Assembly (NCBI RefSeq): GCF_004005935.1
Contig: NZ_SACQ01000003.1
Location: forward strand, 248,001 to 312,000
Length of the DNA stretch: 64,000 nt
Direction of reading: 5' to 3'
DNA from: Neptunomonas marina
GTDB lineage: Bacteria > Pseudomonadota > Gammaproteobacteria > Pseudomonadales > Balneatricaceae
In this document: positions 17,272 through 25,658 of the stretch, piece after piece
How positions within the stretch are numbered: position 1 is the stretch's first letter
Layout: each line of letters opens with the position of its first letter
The notes under the pieces: model-generated
What the model was told of the DNA's origin: nothing
The model's input: only the letters and a program-made list of their open reading frames with translations
Databases searched by the model: none
Made by a program: the position numbers and the translations under genes

Positions 17272-18569
17272 GCGACTCTCTCTTCAGGAGCTGCTTGGTT
17301 AACCATGCTCGCAAGGGTATGGGTTGCCAACGGAAAGCTAAGTGGAGCCTCGATTGAAACACCCACTTCATCCAGAGTTTTCCCAAGCCGCTCAGTACTC
17401 CAGCGCTCCAAACGATGTAAAAATGCGCGCGCATCGCTCTCTTCTGTCAGAGGCATCAGCACCAACCACGTCTGCTCATCCTGCTGAAAGTACAGATCGA
17501 GTCCACGACGGGTTGATGAAACATATTGGTAGAGCAACCGAACTTCTTTATCGGCCGTTTGCGAAGACACCTTGATCAATTGGCAACTGACGCCATGCTG
17601 TTCTGCATCAATCTGGGCTCGCTCAATACAGCGCATAAAGTATGCTCTATCGGCCGCGACCAGTAAGGGGTTTTCGTAGGACTCGCGCAACGAATCGCCG
17701 ATGTGACCGGCCATCACCGCTAGTAGTGTTAAGTTTTGATCGGTAAGCGAGAAAAACTGTACTTGTTCAACAAGTACAATTGCGTGCAATGTACCAGCGG
17801 CATCACAAACAGGCACCGCCAACTGATAGTGCTCTTTATCGGGGTTCGTCGACTGATCAACCGCAATAACATGCCCAGTTTCTAGCGCTTGAGCCATCAC
17901 TTGATCTCCGCGGATCAGCGCTGAGAAACGACCGACAGAGGCCACAGGTTCTGCATCTACGTTCCCGTTATTGACGCCAAAAAGCCCGGCAGTTTGGAAG
18001 CCGCCATACTCGACGAAGAGATCCAATACCTGACTCGCACACCCCTCTAGACTCGGTTTTTGCTCTGCAAAAATATTACGGATCGATTGCATTGACTCAC
18101 GCAAGCTTAAAGCATGGCCCGCCATCGCTTGTTCCATGCGATGGTGACTGGTTTGCAACAGATGATAGTTAGCAGCAAAAGAGCGTAAACGGCCTTGGGA
18201 GTAGGCATAGCTCTTTTCGAGTTGCTCAATCCTGCGCGCCCAGGCATCGCGAAACTCGCCTGCCACCAAGACAGCCAATACATAAGCAGCGATCGCTTCA
18301 AAGGGGTATGGATCGATATAAATGGCCACACCGCTGATCAAGGCCCAGAGCTGAAACAAAATCACACCCAAAACGCTGCAAAGCGCTAAACCGAAACCAT
18401 AGCGCAACGCCACCAGCAACGGGCCAATGATGGGCCAGAAAAAGTGTGTTTCCAGTAACAGCGGATCACTCGGGAACAACAGCCATGGCAGTACAACTGC
18501 CATCAGCGTTAACCCGAGGGCTTCCTGCCAACCCGATAAACTGATTGTACGCCAGACGCTTCTAATCAC
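17268..18569 (-). CDS. pelD: Cyclic-di-GMP receptor PelD
   Basis: A 433-residue inner-membrane receptor. Four hydrophobic segments occupy about residues 20-105, followed by a coiled linker (110-150), a GAF domain (about 165-295) and a degenerate GGDEF domain (about 300-425). The GGDEF signature is absent, as expected, but an RxxD motif (RGLD, Arg355-Asp358) sits where PelD binds cyclic-di-GMP, with an Arg-rich helix HRLERW behind it. This suggests that Pel production is still under cyclic-di-GMP control. It overlaps pelC and pelE by 4 bp each. Confidence 0.92.
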   Translation of the reverse strand: MIRSVWRTISLSGWQEALGLTLMAVVLPWLLFPSDPLLLETHFFWPIIGPLLVALRYGFGLALCSVLGVILFQLWALISGVAIYIDPYPFEAIAAYVLAVLVAGEFRDAWARRIEQLEKSYAYSQGRLRSFAANYHLLQTSHHRMEQAMAGHALSLRESMQSIRNIFAEQKPSLEGCASQVLDLFVEYGGFQTAGLFGVNNGNVDAEPVASVGRFSALIRGDQVMAQALETGHVIAVDQSTNPDKEHYQLAVPVCDAAGTLHAIVLVEQVQFFSLTDQNLTLLAVMAGHIGDSLRESYENPLLVAADRAYFMRCIERAQIDAEQHGVSCQLIKVSSQTADKEVRLLYQYVSSTRRGLDLYFQQDEQTWLVLMPLTEESDARAFLHRLERWSTERLGKTLDEVGVSIEAPLSFPLATHTLASMVNQAAPEERVA

Positions 18570-19093
18570 TCTGTTTCCATCTCAATATCAGATAGGATTT
18601 TTGCCATAACCTTTTGTGCCGTGCCCGATAAGCTCTCACGGTCCCAACCACTGCGAGCGCCAGTTGCACTCCAAACAACTTGGTCATCGCTAGTGCGATG
18701 CAGATTAACAGTCAAGCCAACCGTCGGCTCGCCGCTCAAACCCGACTTATAGCGCCACTCCGAAACCGAACCACTCAAGTAGTAACTTGCTGACTGTTGG
18801 GCTAACCAGCCACGAACACGTTCATAGCGCTTCTGATCATCCAAATCTGGCAGGCCATCATTCGCCGCAGTACCACGAGGGTAAACTGTCAACGCAGTGT
18901 TGCCTTGCTGAATCCAGAGACTGCGCAGGATATCTTCGGCTTTCTCACCGGCGAGTGGTGTTGTCGAATGATTCACTAGTGGCATCAACACAACTGCATC
19001 GTTCTCAGACAGCGCAAAAGACTGGCCACTGTAGTGGCTTGAGCATCCTGCCAATGCGGTCACTGCGAGTAGAGCAAGAGCACACTTTTTCAT
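18566..19093 (-). CDS. pelC: Outer-membrane lipoprotein PelC
   Basis: A 175-residue lipoprotein with signal peptide and lipobox LAGC (Cys17). The mature domain has the PelC pattern VVLMPLVNHSTTPLAGEKAEDILRSLW and QSASYYLSGSVSEWRYKSG. In Pseudomonas PelC forms a ring at the periplasmic face of the outer membrane and guides polymer to PelB. It is 11 bp downstream of pelB. Confidence 0.92.
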   Translation of the reverse strand: MKKCALALLAVTALAGCSSHYSGQSFALSENDAVVLMPLVNHSTTPLAGEKAEDILRSLWIQQGNTALTVYPRGTAANDGLPDLDDQKRYERVRGWLAQQSASYYLSGSVSEWRYKSGLSGEPTVGLTVNLHRTSDDQVVWSATGARSGWDRESLSGTAQKVMAKILSDIEMETE

Positions 19094-19104
19094 ATCAAAA
19101 GTCC

Positions 19105-22100
19105 TTAAAATTGTTTCGTATAATCGAGTTTAACTTCTGAGCTGTCGCGGCCTGAGCGCGGCTTTGATTGATGCTCAACACCCAACGACAGTTGATCATC
19201 ACCGCTCAAGCGCCAACCAATCTGAGCCTTAGCAGCATAATCAAAGCGCGACAGCTTGGGGCGGTACCCAACCGATAGGTCAGCTTCCCAACGCGGGTTA
19301 GCGGAATGAACTAAAGGCCGCTGCCCCATATAACCTTGCCCAACGCGAACACCCGCAGCGATACGTTGATAGGGATCCAAAACCAATGGGCGTCGCTCAT
19401 CTGGTTTTCCAAGCACCCCTTCTTTATCAAAAAACTGCGCAGTCACATCACCGTAAATCTCAAGGTGGGTATGTCCTGCTGCTAGCGATTCGCTGAGCTG
19501 CAGCGAAATCTCCGCGCCATCGCTCAGTGTATGTTGGTCTCGATCCAGATAACGCAGCAGTGCCGCTTTTGCCGATGCGCGAGTACGCGCAGAGATCTGG
19601 TATTCAGCCGTCATCGCCACGCGATGTTGAGCCGCACCACGCTCAAACGCTTTGTTTTGTTTGTTCTCTTCGTTGAAGCCCGCCTCAACTCCCCAAACAA
19701 GATAGGGTGTCATCTGCGCGCGGTAAGTGAATGTTGCTCCAACCCGGCTGCCGAGTTCTGCGTTATCACCGCTAACTTGCAGGCCATACTCAGAATCAGC
19801 AAAGAAACGCTGCAGCGATAGCTGCCAATTGATTCTTTCAGTGTCTTCTCTGCGGCGGTACTTGTACTGCTCCAGCTCAGCCGATACTTGTAGGTTACGC
19901 CATGGGAAGTTCAACGTGAGACGTAGGCGCTCGTCATCATCCCGATTGCTCGAATACGAAGCGCTAAAACTGCGGTTATGATAACGGCGCAAACCATACC
20001 ATTCGCTGAATAGCTGACGCTTCTGATTTGCCGGGTAATCCTGATCTTCAAGCTGCTTTTCTGCCAGTTGGAATGCCTCTGCGAAGAGGCCCATTTTTCT
20101 CATCGCGGCAATACGATCTAATGTTGGTAGCGCGTTGGGGTCCAACTCTTTTAACAGCGCCGCTATGCGCTGTGTGTCGTTCCGCTGCAGAGCTTGGGAT
20201 AACTGGAACCACCCGGGCAGATCGATCTCGTGCCAAACTTGGCGGCCGAACATATAGCGCCCAAATTCAGATCGCCCTTCTCCAAGCAACCGCAACAAAG
20301 CAAGGTCTGCTTCTTCACTTGACTGCTGCAACCAGCGGCGCGCGGCAAATGCTGCGGCACTTGCTGAGCCGAAGAACTGTTCGATGACCGCATCAGCAAT
20401 ATAGTCCGGCATGGTTTCTAGCTTCGATAAGCGGCTCGCGATATAGCGTCGAATGCGCCAGCTAGCGTCAATTTGGTCCGTGCGTAATAGCACTTCGCTC
20501 AGTTGATATAGGATCGCGATGTTATCGCTATCGTTAGCAAGCGATTTTTGATAAAGAAATATAGCTTGCCGATCAAGACCAAGTGCATCACTCATCCCCG
20601 CAAGCAATAAGCGCCAATCCTGATTTGGCCATTGATCTGACCAACGGTAGTAGAAAGGCCGCATTAGGGCTTCATCCCGTTTTTCAAGATAGAGCCAACC
20701 AAGCGATTGGTGAGCAGATACGTTGTTGGGGTTTAGTTCGATAGCGTGATCAAGATACTGCTCCGCCTGTGGGATATCACCACTTGCTAACGCAAGCTGC
20801 CCAAGCACAGTATAAACATCTGAGCTGGCAGGCTCGTTACGAAACGCATCTACCGCTTGAGCTAACCGTTTAATGTCTGCGTCTCGATCCGAGCGGCTTG
20901 TCAGTGAAGCGATTTGGATTAGCTTGCTAGCATCCGGAGCCTTGTCAAAATCTTGCCAGAGCCAATCAAGCTTCGACTCGACATTTTTGCCAAACTTCGC
21001 TTCAAGGTAGCGAGCTTTCTCGGTTTCCTGAGCCTCACCGCGCTTGATCAACTCCGCATAACTGCGTGCGATAGCGCGTTCATCACCGATACGCCAAGCC
21101 ATCTCAGCTAGCATGCTCCAATAATCTTCGTCATCCTGCATAACCGCCAGTGGCGCAGAAGCCAGTACATGATACGCATTGGCATAGTCACGCTTAAGAG
21201 CAAACGCCATTGCAAGACTGTGATATTGGCGACTATTCGCTAAACCTACCTGTTTGAAAACGCTCAATTTATCGGGCATGTCAGCCATGTTCCCCGTGCG
21301 CTCCAACAGATGAATCTCCCAGTCTAGTAACATCTGACTGTAGCCAAACCGTGCCGCATAATTGCGCAGATCAGTAATGCCCATTTCAGGCGTGCCTGCC
21401 AATTCATGCGCCTCGACCCATTTGCCAATTTCAGGGTCGCGAATGCGGTTTGTTTGCGTGTAATCGCGGTAATACTGGGTAAGCTGTTCATACTCATATG
21501 CCGCCCAACCCTGTCTAATGGTTTCATTGAACACATCTTCGCTCGGAGCATGGGCAAGCAACCAAGCACCATCTTGTGTCGCAAGCTCCGGATGACCCAA
21601 CCAAAGCTGCAATTGCCAACGACGATATCTTAGTGAGCTATCAGACGGGCGGCTCTCGACCACTTGATCAACCAATTGACGCGCGCCAGCCAAATCTCCT
21701 GCGGCGATGCGGCTGTTGATTGCAGGCTCTAGCCACTTTTCGCGCTGCTCAAAGTGAGCGGGAAAAAGGTTATCGGGCAAACTGGTCAAATCAGTGCGAC
21801 CGACAACTTCCGCTAATTTTAGCAGTTGGTCGTAGTAATCAGGCAAAGCTTCTGGATAGCGTTGTAACCATTCAATCGCGCGTTCGTGCTGTCCAGCCGC
21901 TTGAGCGAGGGCAATACCTTCCATCAGGTTCGCAGGCGTCACAGCCTCATCAAAGAGCGTGATGGCAGCTTTACCATCGCCTGCCGCTAACAGGGCTTGC
22001 GCGGCTGCCAATAGATCACCCTGGGCTTCATAATAGAAAGACAACCAGCGGTTCATCCCCAGCGCTCTTGCAACCGCCAGATCATCAGCCGTGACCTGAG

Positions 22101-22524
22101 CAGGTGTTAGACCTTTAATTGTCGAGCGGATCTGTAGCTCAAGCTCATGTTTATCCGCGCCGGAGACACTCGCCCAAGCACCATACAGAATCGCCCGCTG
22201 CAAACGCTCAGCCCGCGTATCATGACGCTGCACCAAAGGCTCCAATAGGGCGCTTGCTTGGGTATATTTGCCCTGATCGATCAAATCTTGAGCTCTAAGC
22301 AACGCGGCATCTGCGTTATCAGGCTGCGTTAGAGTTTCTGCCTTCAAATATGCAGAACTTACCTGACTCGGCGCTTTTTGAGCAGCTACAACAGGGCTTA
22401 ACTGCCGGCTACTGTATTGGTTATAAGTTACCCAAAGGGCCCCAACAATCACTAGCAGCAGAATAAAAACATAGCGTTTACGAATAAACGGTTGTTGCTC
22501 GTCGAATTCAGTTTCCATACTCAT
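19105..22524 (-). CDS. pelB: Outer-membrane Pel export protein PelB (TPR plus beta-barrel)
   Basis: A 1139-residue protein with one N-terminal transmembrane helix (about 16-35). A very long periplasmic solenoid of TPR repeats follows (about 50-830; a clear repeat is near AEQYLDHAIELNPNNVSAHQ), then a C-terminal outer-membrane beta-barrel (about 840-1139). The final residues YTKQF end in an aromatic residue, typical of barrels. PelB exports the polymer and its TPR domain steers PelA activity. ATG codons at 22524 and 22518 are both possible starts. It lies 12 bp behind pelA. Confidence 0.95.
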   Translation of the reverse strand: MSMETEFDEQQPFIRKRYVFILLLVIVGALWVTYNQYSSRQLSPVVAAQKAPSQVSSAYLKAETLTQPDNADAALLRAQDLIDQGKYTQASALLEPLVQRHDTRAERLQRAILYGAWASVSGADKHELELQIRSTIKGLTPAQVTADDLAVARALGMNRWLSFYYEAQGDLLAAAQALLAAGDGKAAITLFDEAVTPANLMEGIALAQAAGQHERAIEWLQRYPEALPDYYDQLLKLAEVVGRTDLTSLPDNLFPAHFEQREKWLEPAINSRIAAGDLAGARQLVDQVVESRPSDSSLRYRRWQLQLWLGHPELATQDGAWLLAHAPSEDVFNETIRQGWAAYEYEQLTQYYRDYTQTNRIRDPEIGKWVEAHELAGTPEMGITDLRNYAARFGYSQMLLDWEIHLLERTGNMADMPDKLSVFKQVGLANSRQYHSLAMAFALKRDYANAYHVLASAPLAVMQDDEDYWSMLAEMAWRIGDERAIARSYAELIKRGEAQETEKARYLEAKFGKNVESKLDWLWQDFDKAPDASKLIQIASLTSRSDRDADIKRLAQAVDAFRNEPASSDVYTVLGQLALASGDIPQAEQYLDHAIELNPNNVSAHQSLGWLYLEKRDEALMRPFYYRWSDQWPNQDWRLLLAGMSDALGLDRQAIFLYQKSLANDSDNIAILYQLSEVLLRTDQIDASWRIRRYIASRLSKLETMPDYIADAVIEQFFGSASAAAFAARRWLQQSSEEADLALLRLLGEGRSEFGRYMFGRQVWHEIDLPGWFQLSQALQRNDTQRIAALLKELDPNALPTLDRIAAMRKMGLFAEAFQLAEKQLEDQDYPANQKRQLFSEWYGLRRYHNRSFSASYSSNRDDDERLRLTLNFPWRNLQVSAELEQYKYRRREDTERINWQLSLQRFFADSEYGLQVSGDNAELGSRVGATFTYRAQMTPYLVWGVEAGFNEENKQNKAFERGAAQHRVAMTAEYQISARTRASAKAALLRYLDRDQHTLSDGAEISLQLSESLAAGHTHLEIYGDVTAQFFDKEGVLGKPDERRPLVLDPYQRIAAGVRVGQGYMGQRPLVHSANPRWEADLSVGYRPKLSRFDYAAKAQIGWRLSGDDQLSLGVEHQSKPRSGRDSSEVKLDYTKQF

Positions 22525-22536
22525 TACCCAACCCTA

Positions 22537-25260
22537 TCAACGGCAAACCAGTGAGCCTCGATAAACACCTTTGCTCATACGCAATACCTGCTTGCTCCCC
22601 ACTTTTTTCGGCGTAAAACGCTGCCCATTCGCCTGATAGTAACAACGGCCAGATAAAGCAAGTGCCAGCTCTGCCGCTTCATAAGCGGTGAAATCTAACA
22701 GCGTTTCATTACCCTGCGGTTGCCAGCGTTCAAGTAAAACATTCCCATCAACAACGCGAGGGGCTTTTCGGCTCCACTTTCCTGGCGCAATAACCGGGTT
22801 CTTACCAACAAGATGGACATAGGTCCGTTCTTTTTCCGCGACAAACCCCGCAACGCCCTCACTACCAAGATTGGTGACAGCCACCTCTTGATCGAAACGA
22901 ACCGTCTTCAGAGTTTGAGAAGCTAACACCCAGCTACCATTGGCGTGTTTTGCCAACGCCACATCGTAGATATCTTTTGCGCGCTCAGCGTACTCGGAAA
23001 GATAAGCAGCCGTATGGGGTTGCTCCATCGAATATTGATATACCGCTTGTAGCGCTTTCACACTTGCAGGATACGTACCCGAATAGAAGTGATAGTAGAT
23101 ATTCATAGGCTTGAGGCGATAAGGAACATCCGTCTTTTTGAACGTATCGATCACATCGCGGAAGCCATAGAACGGTCCAGTCCAGTCATTGGTATAAACG
23201 TTCTCGTTCATGATTGGCGCGTACAACTGAACCAACCCCTCTTTCTCTGGACGCCCAACAGGCCAAACTTGAGATAACGACGGATGATTCTTATTGGTAT
23301 AAGTAACACCGCCGTTCACATTCAACACGCCGGCAGCTTTTGCCAGCCTGAGAGCCTCAACGCGAGCGGTAGCGTCCCCAGTCCACAGCACCATCTTCAC
23401 GCGCTTTCCTTCGGGGGCAAGCGCGCTGTTGATATAATCGATGGAACCGGTAATTTCGCGCTCAAGTGAAACCTCGTAGCCAGGCACATCCAAGTGAAAC
23501 CCGTAAAGCGTCTCTGATTCATCCACCTTGGAGCGCCCCACCAGATACTCCCAGAAAAATGGATGGCTAAATGAGTGCGATGCCATCTCAACGTAGTCTT
23601 CCGAGAAGATCTCTCGTGCTAATGTTTCTAGTTTCGGACTTTGGAAGCGGTATAAGCCTTTCGGGCCCACCTCTGCTTCGATAACAGATACGGTGGTTGG
23701 TAACTGATATTTACGCAGTACATCATCAAGTATCACTTTGGGCACCAACGGCGTCCCTTTAATAAACGCCTTACTTGGGAATCCATCACCATCAATGTGT
23801 ACAAGCAGTAAACGGCGTCCAGTTTCTGTCGATACGTCAGGCGCAGGAATGTCTTGCAGGCCGAGACCTTTTTTAAGTAGATAGATAGGATCAAGACGCC
23901 AACGCATCACTCCGTTTGGCAGTAGATCGATTGGCCACAGGCCAAGTACCAACATGCCCGCATCGGTTTTAATCGCTTGGACGATCTCTTTGTTGTAGGC
24001 ATCTTTTAACGAGAAGAGCACTTCGCCTGTAACTGAGTCATCTCGCACATACTGGTCGATATCTTGCCGATCCCACTCGACCGCACCTTCACCGATAATC
24101 GCGGGGTCAAGACGGTGCACCTTAAAAGGTGCTTTTGCTGTGGCAGGCTTAACACCGAATTGACGCAGTAAGCCAGCATTGGTTGGCGCAGACCCTAAGA
24201 TAAGCATTGGAATCTTGTGCATAGCCTCGCCCAGCCAGGCATCTAGCTGCTCGGAGTAGAGCCCATGCTGTCGAGGCCAAAACACAACGCCAGCATACAA
24301 TGCAGGGTCGGCCTTGGGCGGTAGCCTCTCAGCCAGATCGATATAAACAGGGTTGTAGCCAAGATACTCAATCATCGTACCGAGGTGCTTGTGAATCTGG
24401 CTCATTACGAAGCTTTCATCGCGGCTATCATAGAGCGCAAGTAGCTTACGAGGCACAGGCCGCAATGAGCTAGTGCCCCATTCCGATAGCTGCCCATCGG
24501 TTACCCATGCCTTAAACCCAGCTTTGTTAATGCGGTCAGCCATCGCCTCTCGCTTTGGCAAAGCCTGCGCGTAATCGATGACCTGCACATCAAAGCCTAG
24601 CGACTTTGCGTGCTTGAGCCGCCCCATCAGCCAACGTCGTCCTTCCGGGTCAGACTCGCCATAGCTATCTCGCTGGTTGTTGTAGTGGCTATATAGCCCT
24701 TCAGCGACAACAGCCTCCGCCAGTCCAACACTTTCATCAAGAATATCGAAGCCGCGATTAAAGATGAGTTTCCCCGCCATCTGCGCTGAGAGTTGCTTAA
24801 CAATCGCAAGTAGCGCCTGACGCTGAGGCTCAAATCGCTCGGCACCGACTAAATGAAAGCTATCCATCGTATCGAGGAAGAGACCGTCAAACCCCTGCTC
24901 CTGATAGCGTTGCGCCTTAGCTACCAATGAGCGCTGCCATTCTAAGCTCGTGAGGTCGGGCACTTGAGTACCCCAATTCTCATTTACCGCCAAAATGGGA
25001 GCTGAGCTATCGGCAACGACTTCACCCACACTTAGGTACGCATAGACTTGCGTGCCGCGCTGGTGCAAAAACTCAAGCTGCCATGCTTCGATGGCGTTGG
25101 GCTGAACAACAAGCCGAGGATAGAGCGACGCCTCCTGTACCGGCAGGTCAGGGCTGTAGAAAAAAGCAATCGAACGATGCTTCTTTTCGAGACCAGTGCT
25201 TGCAGCGGTCATGCTAGAGGTTGCAATGAGGCAGAAAAACAAAGAGATGAGAAAACGCAA
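22537..25260 (-). CDS. pelA: Pel hydrolase/deacetylase PelA
   Basis: Bifunctional periplasmic enzyme that hydrolyses and de-N-acetylates Pel. I start it at TTG 25260, since AAGGAG lies six bases upstream and the resulting N-terminus (RFLISLFFCLIATSSMTA) is a clean signal peptide; a GTG 54 bp earlier gives 925 residues but a poor leader. In the 907-residue numbering, a GH114-type hydrolase domain spans about 30-265 (YAYLSVGEV, GFDGLFLDTMDSF). A linking domain follows, then a CE4-like deacetylase with HIDGDGF (Asp490) and HSFSH (His562, His566) matching the metal-binding triad. A C-terminal beta domain follows. It is the first gene of the operon. Confidence 0.93.
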   Translation of the reverse strand: MRFLISLFFCLIATSSMTAASTGLEKKHRSIAFFYSPDLPVQEASLYPRLVVQPNAIEAWQLEFLHQRGTQVYAYLSVGEVVADSSAPILAVNENWGTQVPDLTSLEWQRSLVAKAQRYQEQGFDGLFLDTMDSFHLVGAERFEPQRQALLAIVKQLSAQMAGKLIFNRGFDILDESVGLAEAVVAEGLYSHYNNQRDSYGESDPEGRRWLMGRLKHAKSLGFDVQVIDYAQALPKREAMADRINKAGFKAWVTDGQLSEWGTSSLRPVPRKLLALYDSRDESFVMSQIHKHLGTMIEYLGYNPVYIDLAERLPPKADPALYAGVVFWPRQHGLYSEQLDAWLGEAMHKIPMLILGSAPTNAGLLRQFGVKPATAKAPFKVHRLDPAIIGEGAVEWDRQDIDQYVRDDSVTGEVLFSLKDAYNKEIVQAIKTDAGMLVLGLWPIDLLPNGVMRWRLDPIYLLKKGLGLQDIPAPDVSTETGRRLLLVHIDGDGFPSKAFIKGTPLVPKVILDDVLRKYQLPTTVSVIEAEVGPKGLYRFQSPKLETLAREIFSEDYVEMASHSFSHPFFWEYLVGRSKVDESETLYGFHLDVPGYEVSLEREITGSIDYINSALAPEGKRVKMVLWTGDATARVEALRLAKAAGVLNVNGGVTYTNKNHPSLSQVWPVGRPEKEGLVQLYAPIMNENVYTNDWTGPFYGFRDVIDTFKKTDVPYRLKPMNIYYHFYSGTYPASVKALQAVYQYSMEQPHTAAYLSEYAERAKDIYDVALAKHANGSWVLASQTLKTVRFDQEVAVTNLGSEGVAGFVAEKERTYVHLVGKNPVIAPGKWSRKAPRVVDGNVLLERWQPQGNETLLDFTAYEAAELALALSGRCYYQANGQRFTPKKVGSKQVLRMSKGVYRGSLVCR

Positions 25261-25658
25261 ACAAAACTCCTTCAGTAGCCACGCAACTTTCGATCTAAAC
25301 TTATTTTCAAACACTGTCTGAAAATAATAACAGTCTCAGTTGAACCTTATCTTAACTCTGATGCCTCGCTGTCAGCATAGCTGCTCTTCTATAAAAGCGC
25401 ATGATTTAGAAGGAGTTTTTTGATCTAAATACTACTAATTAAGAAGTTACTTGTTCTGTGGCATAAAACTTTGCGGAACAGATCAAACCGCCCAGCGAAG
25501 ACTGCTTTCAAAGAGAGACGAATGCTTATGAAAGCACAAAGAAGAGGGCGTATTAGCTAAACGAACTGGAGGTCAGAGGAGTGCGTTAGACAGCTTTTTT
25601 CGAGGAGGGACTAAAGAAAGTCTGGAGAGCCATAGTAGGCTCCCCTTCACAAGCGCGA
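25261..25658 (-). promoter_or_regulatory. pelA upstream region with perfect 9-bp inverted repeat
   Basis: This 398-bp gene-free stretch separates dsbD from pelA and must hold the pel promoter. TTATTTTCA (25301-25309) and TGAAAATAA (25319-25327) form a perfect inverted repeat with a 9-base spacer, 41-67 bp upstream of the TTG start, a good place for an operator or leader hairpin. TGTTC and GAACA half-sites also occur in 25449-25475. I see no consensus sigma-54 promoter and no clear FleQ-type box. Confidence 0.5.
25612..25645 (-). terminator. Probable terminator downstream of dsbD
   Basis: On the minus strand GGGGAGCC, a six-base loop and GGCTCTCC form an 8-bp stem with one G-U pair (25624-25645 on the plus coordinates). 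T-rich AGACTTTCTTT follows. It lies 13 bp after the dsbD stop and would separate dsbD from the pel operon. Confidence 0.6.
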
